Shown: positions 1-9,471 of the stretch, piece after piece
Numbering within the stretch: position 1 is the first letter of the stretch
How the letters are laid out: each line of letters opens with the position of its first letter
DNA from: Bdellovibrionales bacterium
GTDB taxonomy: Bacteria; Bdellovibrionota; UBA1018
Direction: 5' to 3'
Assembly (NCBI GenBank): GCA_018266355.1
Contig: JAFEAP010000029.1
Location: 264,305 to 328,304, forward strand
DNA: 64,000 bases
Translations under genes and position numbers: made by a program
The notes under the pieces: model-generated
The model's input: the letters and a program-made list of their open reading frames with translations, nothing else
The model's database searches: none
Told to the model about the DNA's origin: nothing

Positions 1-1
1 G

Positions 2-3000
2 TCGGCCGAATTCACCGGCGCGGGCGTGATGGTCACCGTTCCGGCGAACTCTTCGAACCCGCTCTACGCCGTCGCGTTCGACGCCTCCGCCCGGCCCTCG
101 ACTTGCGCGTACCTCACGACCTACGTCTACGACACGGTTGCGCCCGCCGCGCCGTCCCTCGTTTCGGTCACGCCGCCGTCGCCGACGAAAGCGACGATCT
201 ACCCCCAGATCAAGGGCCTCGCCTCGGCCGATACCCTGATGGTGAAGTTCTATTCGAACGCGACCTGCACGACCGCGATCGGCGCCGGAACGAAGGCGCT
301 TTTCGAGGGCGTCGGGATCACCGCGAGCGCGAAGGCGAACGACCTGACGAAAATCTACGCGACCGATGTCGACGGCGCCGGAAACGCCTCGGCTTGTACT
401 TTCCTGACCGACTACGTGAACGACACGATCCCCCCGGATCCGCCGGTCTTCAATTCCACGCTGCCGGTTTCGCCGACGAACCAGTCGACCACTCCGCTCG
501 TCCTCGGGAACGTTCCGATCGACGCGGTCTCCGTCTCGCTCTTCAAGGACGATCAGTGCACGATGATGATCGGCTCGGGGTCGAGCACGACCTTCAATAA
601 CCCCGGCATCCAGGTCACCGCGGACGCGAACGCGACCACCGCGATCTACGGCGTCGCTTACGACGCCGTCGGGAACCCTTCGACTTGCACGCTCATGACG
701 AACTACATGCACTCGACGCTGCCGGCGCCGGTGCCGGTATTCGTCCAAACCCTGCCCGCCTCGCCGACGAAAGTCTCGAGCTCGCCGTTCGTGCGCGGCA
801 CGGTCTCGACGACGATCACGACGGTGAAGCTCTTCGATACCGCGGGTTGTACCCACCAGATCGCTTCGGGCAGCCGTCCGACGTTCGTCACGAGCGGGAT
901 CCAGGTCACTTTGACCGCGAATTCGACGACCTCGATCTACGCCCTCGATACCGACATCTACGGAAACGACTCGCCTTGCGTTTCGTTCACGACCTACATC
1001 CACGAGAACCGCGTGCCGGCCGCCCCGACCTGGGCGACGACTTCTCCGACCTCGCCGAACAATTCCTCGACGACGCCGACCCTGACCGGCACGGCGGCTA
1101 AAAACCCGGCGAGCCAGCTCTCGCCGACCGTCATGTCGATCTTCGATAGTCCGGTCTGCACGAACCGCCTCGGCACGGGCACCCCGGCCCAATACGCCGG
1201 CGGCGGTCTCACTTTCAACGTCCCGGCCGACACGACGACCTCGCTCTACGGGCAGTCCTACGACGCCGCCGGAAACGCCTCGAGCTGCACCTACCTCACG
1301 GACTACACCCATGACTCGCTCAAGCCGGGCCGTCCGCTTTTCAGCTCGGTGACCCCGAACTCGCCGTCCTACAACCAGAACACCTCGATCGTCGGTACGC
1401 TCGCAGCGACGACCGACTTCCTCGCCCCGGCGACGGTGACGATCTACACGGACGCCGCTTGTACGACGACCCTCGCGTCCGGCACTCCGACCCAGTTCTC
1501 CTCGACGGGGATTCCGCTGACGGTCGCCGCGAACGCGACCTCCACTCTCTACGGCGATACCGTGAACATCGTCGGTACGCGATCGACCTGCGCGTTCCTG
1601 AAGAACTTCCTCCACTCCGACGTCGGCCCTTCGAACCTCGTGCCGACGTTGAATCCGAACGGGTCGGTGACGGTGAGCTGGAACCCCGACATGATCGCGA
1701 ACCCGTCGCCGAGCTACAAACTCCGCCGGGCGATCAAGAGCGGGGGACCGTACACGATCGTCGCGAACCCGGTCTTCGGCACGAGCTTCGTCGACAAGTC
1801 GGTGACCCAAGGCGCGACCTATTATTATGTGATTACGGCGTATAACAATACCGGCGAGAGCAAGGATTCGAACGAGGCGTCGGTCACCGTCTCGGTCGGG
1901 GGCTCCGCCACGCCGGCTTCGCTCGTCGCGACTTCGGCGGCGAACGAAATCGACCTCGCTTGGAGCGGGTTCGCGAGCTCGCTCTTTTATCGCGTCTATC
2001 GATCGACGACGCCGGGCGGACCTTATACGGCGATCCAGTCGAACCTTTATTCGACGTCGTTCGCCGACATGACGGCCGTCGCGAACGTCCCGTACTATTA
2101 CGTCGTCCAAGGATCGAATCCGGCCGGGGAGAGCGTTTATTCGAACGAAGCCTCGTCGATCGCCCGCGACGTACCCTCGGCGCCGACCGGTCTCACCGTC
2201 ACTCCGGTCACGAGCCTCGCGGCTTGTTCGGGCGGGCCGGGCGCGGTCCTTCAGTGGACCGCTTCGAATTTCGGAACGCTCTATACCGTTCGAAACAGCT
2301 ATCAATCGACGACGGCGAAGATCAACATCGCGAACGTCGCCGGGACGACCTGGACGGATTGCTCCCCGGATCACAATCTCGGGCAGAATTTCAACTCGAC
2401 CTACTACGACGTCGTGGCGAAGTTCGGCGGAATTCCCTCGAATCCTTCGAACGAAGACCATTTCCACGTCTCGACGATCCCGTTCTTCACCGCGACGCCG
2501 GGTAACGGGTCGGTTACCGTCGACTGGTCGACGGTCGGAGGGGCAGTCTCCTACGATCTCTATCGTTCGCTGAAACAGGGAGGGGAGTACACCCTCTACG
2601 CGTCCGGAATCGCGACGAATCAATACGTCGACGGCGGAGTGTCGGCCGGCACCGGCTATTTCTACAAAGTCGTCGCGAATTTCGCGGACGGAGGAAAGAG
2701 CTACTTCTCGCTCGAAGCCGGCGCGACGCCGGGTCCGGTCCCCACCGCGCCGACGAATCTCGTGTTGACGGTTTCCGGGAACGCCCCGGTCCTCGATTGG
2801 GTCGCGCCGAACCATTACAGCAGCTTCTCCGTTTACCGCGCTTCCGCGCTCGCCGGTCCGTATTCGATCGTGGCGACCGTACCGACGCCGACCTATACCG
2901 ATTCGGGCGGACCGACCGGAAGAAATTATTATTACGTGACCGCGAACTGGGGCTCGTACGAGACCGCGGCCACGAACACGGTCGATTTCCGTAACGGCGT

Positions 3001-6000
3001 TCCGATCACTTTCACGGCGACGCCGAGCTCGACGAACGTCGCGCTCAGCTGGTCGGCGGTGACGGGCGCGTCGAGCTATTCGGTGAAGCGTTCGACCTCG
3101 TCCGGCGGACCGTACACGGTTTTGAACGGCGCGAACGCGACGACGAGCTACACGGACAGCGCCGTGGTCGCGAATACGGGCTATTTCTACGTGATCTCCG
3201 CGAACTTCGCCGACGGAACCGTCGGCCAAAACACCGCCGAAAAAGGGGCGATGCCGGGCACGGGTAAGGTCCCGAGCGGACTGACCGTGCTTTCGACGAC
3301 GAGCGGGACGGTCGCACTCGGATGGACGCCGGTGCCGGGTGCCGCTTCCTATAAGGTCTACAAGGCGACCGCGCTCGCGGGCCCGTACACCCTGTTCGCC
3401 TCGGGCATCACCGGCACGACGAAGACGGTGACCGGGCTATCGTCGGGAACGACCTACTACTTCAAGGCGACTTCCGTCGTGAGCGGGGTGGAGTCGGGCC
3501 AGTCGGCCGCCGTTTCCGCTTGGACCGCCTCGGCTCCGGGCGCCCCGACGGCCATCGCCGGGAACTCGAACGTCGACGTGCAGTGGACGCCGCTCTCGGG
3601 ATCGCCGTCCTTCGACGTCCTGCGGTCGACCGACGGCGTGAACTTCGCCGTGATCGCGAGCGGGATCACGAGCACGCTTTTCTCGGATTCGAGCGTGACG
3701 AACGGGACGCTCTATTATTACCGCATCACTGCGAACTATTCGGGCGCGACGCTGACCTCGACTTCGAGCAACGCCGTCGTCCCGGGCATCACGCCGGTCG
3801 CGCCAGCGGGCCTGACCGCGGTGGTCGCGACGAACGGAACCGACGTGACCCTCGGGTGGGCTCCGGTCGGCGGCGCCGTGACGTACAACCTCTACATCGC
3901 CGGCACGAGCGGCGGTCCGTACGGAACCCCGGCCCAAAGCACTTCCGCGACGAACGGAGTACTCGTTTCCGGGCTTACGCCGGGCACGACGTATTATTTC
4001 GTCGTCACCGCGCTCATCGGCACGATGGAATCGACGTATTCGAACGAGATCGCGGTGATTCCGAACGTCCAGCCGGCCGCGCCGGTCGCCACGACCGCGG
4101 GACTCAGCGTGAGTCTCGGATGGAGCGCGGTCGCGGGAGCTGCCTCGTACGACATCGAACGCGCGACGACGGGTTACGATTTCGTGACCGTCGCGACCTC
4201 CGTCGCCGCGACGACTTACGTCGATAATACGGTACTCTTCGGCTATCCCTACATTTACCGCTACCGCCCGCGGTTCGCCGGCAATCCGTACGGTCCGGTT
4301 TCGCTCGCGAGCGTGGCGGTTACGCCGGGCACCCAACCCGAAGCTCCGACGGCGCTCCATGCCGAGGCGACGAGCACGACGTCGGTGAGTCTGTCGTGGA
4401 TCGCGGCGATGAACATCAGTTCGTACCGGGTTTACCGAGGAACCGCCTCCGGCGGCCCGTACGCGGCGATCACGACGCTCGGCCCGACCGCCGTCAGCTA
4501 CGTCGACAACACGCCGGCCGCGGGAAACACCTATTACTACGTCGTCGTCTCGGTGAACGCGTCGGCGGTCGAGTCGGCCTATTCGAACGAACAAGCGATC
4601 GCCCTCGTGAACGCGCCGACCGGGCTGACGGCCACGGCCGGCACGAACCAGATCCAGCTGAACTGGTCGGCTTCGGCCGGTGCGACCGGTTACGTCGTCC
4701 GGCGCGGCACCGCCTCGGGCGGCGCCTACGGAGTGGTGGCCGCGAACAACGCGACGACGGCGTTCACGGATACGAATCTCGTGAACGGGGTGACTTATTA
4801 CTACGTCGTCGACGCGATTTTCGCGTCCGGAGCGGTCTCGAACCATTCGAACGAGTCATCGGCGACCGCGAACGAAACGATGAACCTCCAGATCCCGATC
4901 GAATTCACCGACCGTGCGCTTTCCTCGAATACGACGGCGACCGTTTTCCAAAGTACCCAGACTTCGATCGATACGTCGGCATACGACGGGACGGTCACCT
5001 ATGGTTTCGAGATCGTCGCCCAAAACGCGGGCACGGGTGCGGCCACGGTCGACCTCGTCGACGCGATGGGCACTCCGGTCGGTTCGATCTCGATTCCGGG
5101 TTCGACCGGTAGCGCGACGCGGTTGCGGACGGGATTCACGCCGACCGCCGGCCGGGCGATTTACCGGATCGCGCTTCCGGCGACCGCCGCCGCGGGCGAC
5201 GTGAACGTGTATTCCGCGCGTGCCTGGATCACCCAGACGGGCGCGACGAAGACGCGCCTTTATATCCCGCTCCTTTCGTCCGGCGCGGCGCCGAATTCCG
5301 TCGACGTTTCGCCGATCGCCCAGAGCGCCTACACCGGCTACACCGAACTCGTCGAAGCGGCGATTTACAAGCGCGACACCTCCGTCTACTCGACGATCGC
5401 GGATTATAACCCCTGGGAACTCGAGACGGTGGTCGCGGCCGCCGGCGGAGCGGTCGGCAAAGTCGCTCTTTACGACGTGACCCAAGGCGCGGTGGTCGAC
5501 GGGACCGAGGCCGTCTTCGTCGATTCGACGCCGACCCTCGTGAACGCGCCGTTCGACGAAGGCGCGACGAATTTCGGAAGCTCCAACGAACTCGAGAGCT
5601 ATCAAGTTTCCGTCGCGTGCCAGTCCGGTTGCGGAGCCGGCGCTTCGACGATCTACAAGGCCGGCCTCTGGCTTTCGCTCACCGATCTTTCGCACCTCCA
5701 AATCGTGAACCGGATTTCGCTCGGCGGAACCCTCGCCTCGGCGACGCTCACGAGCGAACGGACGATCGTCGATCTCTCCGTCTATTCGAACCCGACGGTC
5801 TATTTCCAGGCCACGGTGAATCCGGCGAACGGCGGCTCCGCCTCGTTCGATCTCATGGACGCGAACACCTCGGACTCGGGCGTAGGCGGGCTTTCGACGA
5901 TCGGCGGCTCGACGTTGAATTTCGGCACCTACGTGAAGACCCTTCAGCGTTCGAGCACGGTCGCGGTGCCGACGAACCACCGCGTCCTGCCTAAATTGAC

Positions 6001-6061
6001 GGCGACCGGCGGGAACGCGGCCGTCTCCGACACGTCGATCGTCATCGACGCGACCCGGTAA
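2..6061 (+). CDS. Giant Ig-like / fibronectin type III repeat protein (5' end outside window)
   Basis: The frame is open from the window edge and no signal peptide is seen, so the true N-terminus lies upstream. Numbering from the GTG at position 26: residues 1-545 are about five modules of ~100 aa, each with a conserved cysteine near the middle and another near the end, and motifs such as YAxDxxGNxSxC and LTxYxHD, typical of bacterial Ig-like domains with an intradomain disulfide. Residues ~545-1615 carry about twelve FN3 domains, recognisable by repeated APTGLT starts, the VSWxxVxGA strand and TYYYVV...SxYSNE ends. The last ~395 aa hold about three related beta-sandwich modules (FxxVDLxD-type motifs). 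FN3/Ig arrays usually act as spacers in surface or secreted proteins. No enzyme domain or C-terminal anchor motif is visible. A shared role with the downstream genes, which lie on the other strand, is not indicated. Confidence 0.85.
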   Translation, partial: SAEFTGAGVMVTVPANSSNPLYAVAFDASARPSTCAYLTTYVYDTVAPAAPSLVSVTPPSPTKATIYPQIKGLASADTLMVKFYSNATCTTAIGAGTKALFEGVGITASAKANDLTKIYATDVDGAGNASACTFLTDYVNDTIPPDPPVFNSTLPVSPTNQSTTPLVLGNVPIDAVSVSLFKDDQCTMMIGSGSSTTFNNPGIQVTADANATTAIYGVAYDAVGNPSTCTLMTNYMHSTLPAPVPVFVQTLPASPTKVSSSPFVRGTVSTTITTVKLFDTAGCTHQIASGSRPTFVTSGIQVTLTANSTTSIYALDTDIYGNDSPCVSFTTYIHENRVPAAPTWATTSPTSPNNSSTTPTLTGTAAKNPASQLSPTVMSIFDSPVCTNRLGTGTPAQYAGGGLTFNVPADTTTSLYGQSYDAAGNASSCTYLTDYTHDSLKPGRPLFSSVTPNSPSYNQNTSIVGTLAATTDFLAPATVTIYTDAACTTTLASGTPTQFSSTGIPLTVAANATSTLYGDTVNIVGTRSTCAFLKNFLHSDVGPSNLVPTLNPNGSVTVSWNPDMIANPSPSYKLRRAIKSGGPYTIVANPVFGTSFVDKSVTQGATYYYVITAYNNTGESKDSNEASVTVSVGGSATPASLVATSAANEIDLAWSGFASSLFYRVYRSTTPGGPYTAIQSNLYSTSFADMTAVANVPYYYVVQGSNPAGESVYSNEASSIARDVPSAPTGLTVTPVTSLAACSGGPGAVLQWTASNFGTLYTVRNSYQSTTAKINIANVAGTTWTDCSPDHNLGQNFNSTYYDVVAKFGGIPSNPSNEDHFHVSTIPFFTATPGNGSVTVDWSTVGGAVSYDLYRSLKQGGEYTLYASGIATNQYVDGGVSAGTGYFYKVVANFADGGKSYFSLEAGATPGPVPTAPTNLVLTVSGNAPVLDWVAPNHYSSFSVYRASALAGPYSIVATVPTPTYTDSGGPTGRNYYYVTANWGSYETAATNTVDFRNGVPITFTATPSSTNVALSWSAVTGASSYSVKRSTSSGGPYTVLNGANATTSYTDSAVVANTGYFYVISANFADGTVGQNTAEKGAMPGTGKVPSGLTVLSTTSGTVALGWTPVPGAASYKVYKATALAGPYTLFASGITGTTKTVTGLSSGTTYYFKATSVVSGVESGQSAAVSAWTASAPGAPTAIAGNSNVDVQWTPLSGSPSFDVLRSTDGVNFAVIASGITSTLFSDSSVTNGTLYYYRITANYSGATLTSTSSNAVVPGITPVAPAGLTAVVATNGTDVTLGWAPVGGAVTYNLYIAGTSGGPYGTPAQSTSATNGVLVSGLTPGTTYYFVVTALIGTMESTYSNEIAVIPNVQPAAPVATTAGLSVSLGWSAVAGAASYDIERATTGYDFVTVATSVAATTYVDNTVLFGYPYIYRYRPRFAGNPYGPVSLASVAVTPGTQPEAPTALHAEATSTTSVSLSWIAAMNISSYRVYRGTASGGPYAAITTLGPTAVSYVDNTPAAGNTYYYVVVSVNASAVESAYSNEQAIALVNAPTGLTATAGTNQIQLNWSASAGATGYVVRRGTASGGAYGVVAANNATTAFTDTNLVNGVTYYYVVDAIFASGAVSNHSNESSATANETMNLQIPIEFTDRALSSNTTATVFQSTQTSIDTSAYDGTVTYGFEIVAQNAGTGAATVDLVDAMGTPVGSISIPGSTGSATRLRTGFTPTAGRAIYRIALPATAAAGDVNVYSARAWITQTGATKTRLYIPLLSSGAAPNSVDVSPIAQSAYTGYTELVEAAIYKRDTSVYSTIADYNPWELETVVAAAGGAVGKVALYDVTQGAVVDGTEAVFVDSTPTLVNAPFDEGATNFGSSNELESYQVSVACQSGCGAGASTIYKAGLWLSLTDLSHLQIVNRISLGGTLASATLTSERTIVDLSVYSNPTVYFQATVNPANGGSASFDLMDANTSDSGVGGLSTIGGSTLNFGTYVKTLQRSSTVAVPTNHRVLPKLTATGGNAAVSDTSIVIDATR

Positions 6062-6076
6062 CCGCGGGGCGATCGT

Positions 6077-6703
6077 TTACAGGAAGAAGTAGATCGAAGC
6101 GCCGAACGAAAAGTAGGAGAGCGACGCGGGCGAAGTTTTCGAAGAAGAAGAGAACGTCGAATACGACGTGATCTGCGGACGGAGGACGACTCCCGGTGAG
6201 AGCGCGTAATCCGCGCCGAGGATGAATCCGAAGTAAGCGCCCGAGGCGCTCAGGCTCGGCACGAGGTCGTCGTCGCGATTGATGTTCCCGCCGGCGAAAC
6301 CGGAACCGAGACCTACGAAGAACGAGAACTGCTTGATCAGGAGCGTCGATTCGGTCGGCGAAGCTTTCGCGACGGTCGGAGCGGGAGTGCGGAAGTACCA
6401 CCGGGTATTGATGCCGGTGAAACTCACGCCGCTCGACGCGGGGCCGAGGCGGAAACCGCGCAGGTGTTCGAAGCCGATGCTGAAGACGTCGCTCAGCATG
6501 TAATCCGCGTAGAAGGTGATCGTACCCGGGCCTTCGCTCCGCTTTACGCTCTGCTTCGTCCCGTCGACGTCTTCGACCTTCGTGATCCCCGCGCCGCCGT
6601 AGCCGAGGCCGGTGCCGAGATGGAAGTCCCCCGCTCGGGCGGCGGTCGGAAAAGCTAGGCTAACGAGGTAAAGCGCGGCGAGGAGGATTCGCTCACGCCG
6701 CAT
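6077..6703 (-). CDS. Outer-membrane beta-barrel protein
   Basis: This 208-aa protein has a clear Sec signal peptide (residues ~1-25, basic start, hydrophobic core, ARAG cleavage). It has alternating aromatic/polar strands and ends in a strand finishing FFL, as in small outer-membrane barrels. Its start overlaps the end of the FliF/FliG-like gene by 11 bases, so the two are probably co-transcribed and translationally coupled. No specific family is recognised. By position it may be the outer-membrane part of the same envelope assembly, but that is inference from operon structure only. Confidence 0.7.
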   Translation of the reverse strand: MRRERILLAALYLVSLAFPTAARAGDFHLGTGLGYGGAGITKVEDVDGTKQSVKRSEGPGTITFYADYMLSDVFSIGFEHLRGFRLGPASSGVSFTGINTRWYFRTPAPTVAKASPTESTLLIKQFSFFVGLGSGFAGGNINRDDDLVPSLSASGAYFGFILGADYALSPGVVLRPQITSYSTFSSSSKTSPASLSYFSFGASIYFFL

Positions 6704-8612
6704 TCCGCATTTCCTCGGCGGCGGCCGGAGCGTCCGGCGCGAAAACGTCGTAGAGGCTGATCTCGTTCTTCACGACCATGTTCATGAGGCGCTGGGTGAA
6801 GTCGCCGAGCACGCGGTTCTTTTCGGAATCCGGCAGCGAGTCCGGGCGGCGGAGTTCGTCGCCCGCGAGCTCGGCGGTCATCGGCGGGCAGAGGGCGAGG
6901 AAACGGGTCGCGAACTGCGGCATCACGCGGAGATAGGCCACGAGTTCGTCGGTCGAAACCTTCGCGAAGAGCTTTTGGAGCTTCTCGTCTCGCCAGTCGC
7001 CGAGGAAAGCGAGTGAAGGAGAAGACCGTTTGTACGAGTCGAAAACCGCGCGCGCCGGACCCGCGCTCGCCTCGGCGAGGAGCTGGATCTCGTCGAGCGG
7101 CGAGAGCGCCGACACGAGCTTCCCGAGCGACATCTCGAGCGGAACGGCGGAGTCGCCGCCGGACTTCTTGAGCATCTTCTCGCGCATTTTCTCGTCGAAG
7201 GATTTGAGTTCGGTGACCGGGACGGAGCTCATCTCGGCGGCCTGGGCGATGAGCGCGAGTTTCGCCTCCTTCGATTGGGAACGGACGTAGTCTTCGCGGA
7301 GCTTCGACGGCATGAAGAGGGCGACGAGGGTCTTCAACCGCGGATTCTGCTCGAGGAGCGCGTTCTCGATCACGCTCACGTTCAGGCTCGGGAGGTAGTC
7401 GAACGGCTGGTCGAAAGCCTCGGTGCCGAGGTTATAGGCGGCGAGCATGTCCCAGTAGACTTTTTTCAGCAGGTCCCGTTTCTCGACGATGTCGAAAGAA
7501 GGCATCATCGTATTGAAGACCTTCAGGATGTCCGGCACGGATTCGGCGGGGAGCGGAAGCTTTCCGATCGAACGGCCGACGGCTTCGGCGAAGCAGGCGA
7601 CCTTCATCTTCCCGTCTTCGCCGCCGGCCTGGCACCAGGATTGGATCACGCGTTCGTACTGATGACCGAGTTTCGGCATGAGTTCGCCGAGTTTCGCGGT
7701 GAACTCCGCGGCTTCCCGGATCGCGAGGGTGATCTCTTCCGGCTTCCGTTGCTTCGGCGCGTCGGCGTCGCTGAGTTCGGCGGCGCCCGCGACGGCTCCG
7801 GCGACTCCGCCCTTGGCCGCGCCCTTGCCGTCGCCGCCTTCGGCGCCCTTCACGGTTTCGGTGTTCGTGTTCGTGCCGGTGACGGTCGTCGCTTTCTTAT
7901 TAAGGAGCGCGAAGAAAATCGCGCCGAGCAGGATCGCGATGGCGAGCGCGGCTTGGCCGGCGAGTTGTTGGAATTGTTCGAGGCGCTCCCAGCCCTGTTT
8001 CGGCGGAGCGGGCGGGGCCGGCGGTTCGGCCTTTTTCGGGAGCGGCACCGGCGGCGTGACGACGGTGACCGTGCTCTTGCCGATCTTGCCGAATTCGCCT
8101 TGGACGCGAGCGGCGAGCCACTTTTCGGTATCGGATTTCGCGTTCGGGCCGAGTTCCTCCTTCACGCCGACCGAGACGGAAACCGCCTTGATCTTGTAGT
8201 CTTTGAGGAAGGACTGGGCGCGCTGCGCGCCTTCCGAATCGTTCGCGTAACGCTTGATGAGTTCGTCCGGATCGAGGGTGCCGAGGAGCAGGTCCGCGGG
8301 CGGACCGTCGTCGGGCTTCGCTTCGGGTTTCACGTCGACCGTCTTCGGGAGTTCGGAGAGGCCGAGTTCGGCTCCGACGGTGAAGTAGCCTTTTTCGAGG
8401 CGCGTGCCGAGTTCCTGGGTATAGCGCCGGATGAGGAGGTCCTCGAGGAACGCTTTCGCGCCGAGGACTTCGGGTTTGAAGGAGGTCGCGTCGGCGCCTT
8501 TGCCCGCGGCTTGGACCGTCGCGAACGGGACGAACGCCGAAAACGCGAACGCGGCGAGGAGGCGGATGGCCTTCTTCCGGAGCGGGTTTCGGTGTTTAAT
8601 CGTCGTCGTCAT
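6693..8612 (-). CDS. FliF-FliG-like fusion protein (membrane-anchored rotor homologue)
   Basis: The 639-aa protein starts with a signal-like hydrophobic segment (residues ~15-36). A periplasmic part (~37-210) ends in a stretch resembling the last periplasmic domain of FliF: KAVSVSVGVKEE at ~142-153, STVTVVTPPVP at ~180-190, then a Pro-rich linker. One transmembrane helix follows (~217-237), then a low-complexity linker (~240-290). Residues ~403-482 match the FliG middle domain (FDYL..., EQNP in place of EHPQ, MPxKLRE, AEMSSVPVTEL). Residues ~538-587 match the FliG C-terminal domain (RDEKLQKLF against DRSIQxxLR, then MTAELAGDEL against MSxRAAExLxxDL). In flagella, FliF forms the MS ring and FliG transmits stator torque. 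The gene lies between a TPR lipoprotein gene 42 bp upstream and an outer-membrane barrel gene downstream. No FliM, FliN or export genes are nearby. The assignment is by eye; a profile search would settle it. Confidence 0.72.
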   Translation of the reverse strand: MTTTIKHRNPLRKKAIRLLAAFAFSAFVPFATVQAAGKGADATSFKPEVLGAKAFLEDLLIRRYTQELGTRLEKGYFTVGAELGLSELPKTVDVKPEAKPDDGPPADLLLGTLDPDELIKRYANDSEGAQRAQSFLKDYKIKAVSVSVGVKEELGPNAKSDTEKWLAARVQGEFGKIGKSTVTVVTPPVPLPKKAEPPAPPAPPKQGWERLEQFQQLAGQAALAIAILLGAIFFALLNKKATTVTGTNTNTETVKGAEGGDGKGAAKGGVAGAVAGAAELSDADAPKQRKPEEITLAIREAAEFTAKLGELMPKLGHQYERVIQSWCQAGGEDGKMKVACFAEAVGRSIGKLPLPAESVPDILKVFNTMMPSFDIVEKRDLLKKVYWDMLAAYNLGTEAFDQPFDYLPSLNVSVIENALLEQNPRLKTLVALFMPSKLREDYVRSQSKEAKLALIAQAAEMSSVPVTELKSFDEKMREKMLKKSGGDSAVPLEMSLGKLVSALSPLDEIQLLAEASAGPARAVFDSYKRSSPSLAFLGDWRDEKLQKLFAKVSTDELVAYLRVMPQFATRFLALCPPMTAELAGDELRRPDSLPDSEKNRVLGDFTQRLMNMVVKNEISLYDVFAPDAPAAAEEMRNAA

Positions 8613-8654
8613 CCTTGCGATATCCTTGCGATCCTGACGGCCGTCTAGGGCCCC

Positions 8655-9308
8655 TTACGGTTTCTTGACCGAGGCCGGCGCGCGGCCGCCCTTCATCTGG
8701 TTGATCTTCGCCGTCATCCGGACGGCGTCTTCGAGCTGCGGGTCGGCCTTGAGGGCCTTCTCGTACCATTTCAAGCTTTCGTCGTATTTCTGCTGGACGA
8801 AGTAAATCGACGCGCGCATCGAGAGCGCACGCGCGAATTCGGGGAATTCGTTCAGGACCTTGTCGAGCTCGATCTGCGCGCGGTCGAATTCCTTCGAGAG
8901 AGCGAATTTCTGCGCGAGGAAGAGGTGATCGAGTACTTCCTTCGCCATCCGGATTTCCTTCTCGTCGGTGCCCGGCTTGAGTTTCGCGTCGAGTTTGGTG
9001 ACGAGGGTCCCGAAGCGCGTGGTCGGGATCGAAAATTTTTCGGAGACGTAACCCTTCGCGCTCACCACGACGGTGAAGAATTCGCCGGAGTTCACCGCGT
9101 CGCCCACGGCTTCCTTCACGGCGGACGATTTCATCTCGAGCGGAGTTTTTCCGAGCGCCTTCTTCTCGCCCGTTTTCGGATCGATGAAGGACACGTCGGC
9201 CTGGAGCGGATCGCTCTTCACGACGAAAACCGACGCGCAGCCGGACGCGAGGCACGCGAGTGCGGCGAGGGCGAGGAGCGGTCGGCGTGTGTGATGAAAG
9301 AATTCCAT
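8655..9308 (-). CDS. TPR lipoprotein with PEGA-like domain
   Basis: The start at 9308 is chosen because an AGGG ribosome-binding site lies six bases upstream; in-frame ATGs at 9314 and 9326 are alternatives. The 217-aa product has a lipoprotein signal with lipobox LASGC (Cys ~24). A beta-rich region (~25-115) contains KTPLEMK and a VVVSAKGY motif resembling PEGA domains. The C-terminal third (~125-205) has two or three TPR-like helices, including a WYEKALKADPQ motif. TPR lipoproteins commonly act as scaffolds for envelope machines. It is first in a minus-strand operon with the FliF/FliG-like gene and the outer-membrane barrel gene, which suggests one periplasm-spanning complex (inference). 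Confidence 0.7.
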   Translation of the reverse strand: MEFFHHTRRPLLALAALACLASGCASVFVVKSDPLQADVSFIDPKTGEKKALGKTPLEMKSSAVKEAVGDAVNSGEFFTVVVSAKGYVSEKFSIPTTRFGTLVTKLDAKLKPGTDEKEIRMAKEVLDHLFLAQKFALSKEFDRAQIELDKVLNEFPEFARALSMRASIYFVQQKYDESLKWYEKALKADPQLEDAVRMTAKINQMKGGRAPASVKKP

Positions 9309-9446
9309 TTCCATCCCTAGACTCATCGTTCAAACGGATGAAAACCTTGATTTTATTTCGTTATTTCCGCGCGGAAGTTTTCTGACGGACGGCAAAACCT
9401 GCCTGATTTTTTAAAGGTTCCTCCGGGCGCACCGATCAGAACCCTA

Positions 9447-9471
9447 AGGACGCGTGCGTCCTGCGCTTTTT
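9447..9471 (+). terminator. Hairpin with U-run directly before the LysM lipoprotein gene
   Basis: A perfect 7-bp stem (AGGACGC / GCGTCCT) with a 2-nt loop spans 9447-9462, followed by GCGCTTTTT just before the ATG at 9472. It looks like a small intrinsic terminator or attenuator, or a leader hairpin. A GTG inside the hairpin (9454) could extend the frame by six codons, but that would put the start in the stem. Function is not shown by sequence. Confidence 0.35.

Noticed and set aside
3437..5980. Long minus-strand Arg-rich frames within the FN3 gene
   Set aside because: High-GC antisense shadows with Arg-rich composition and no recognisable domain.
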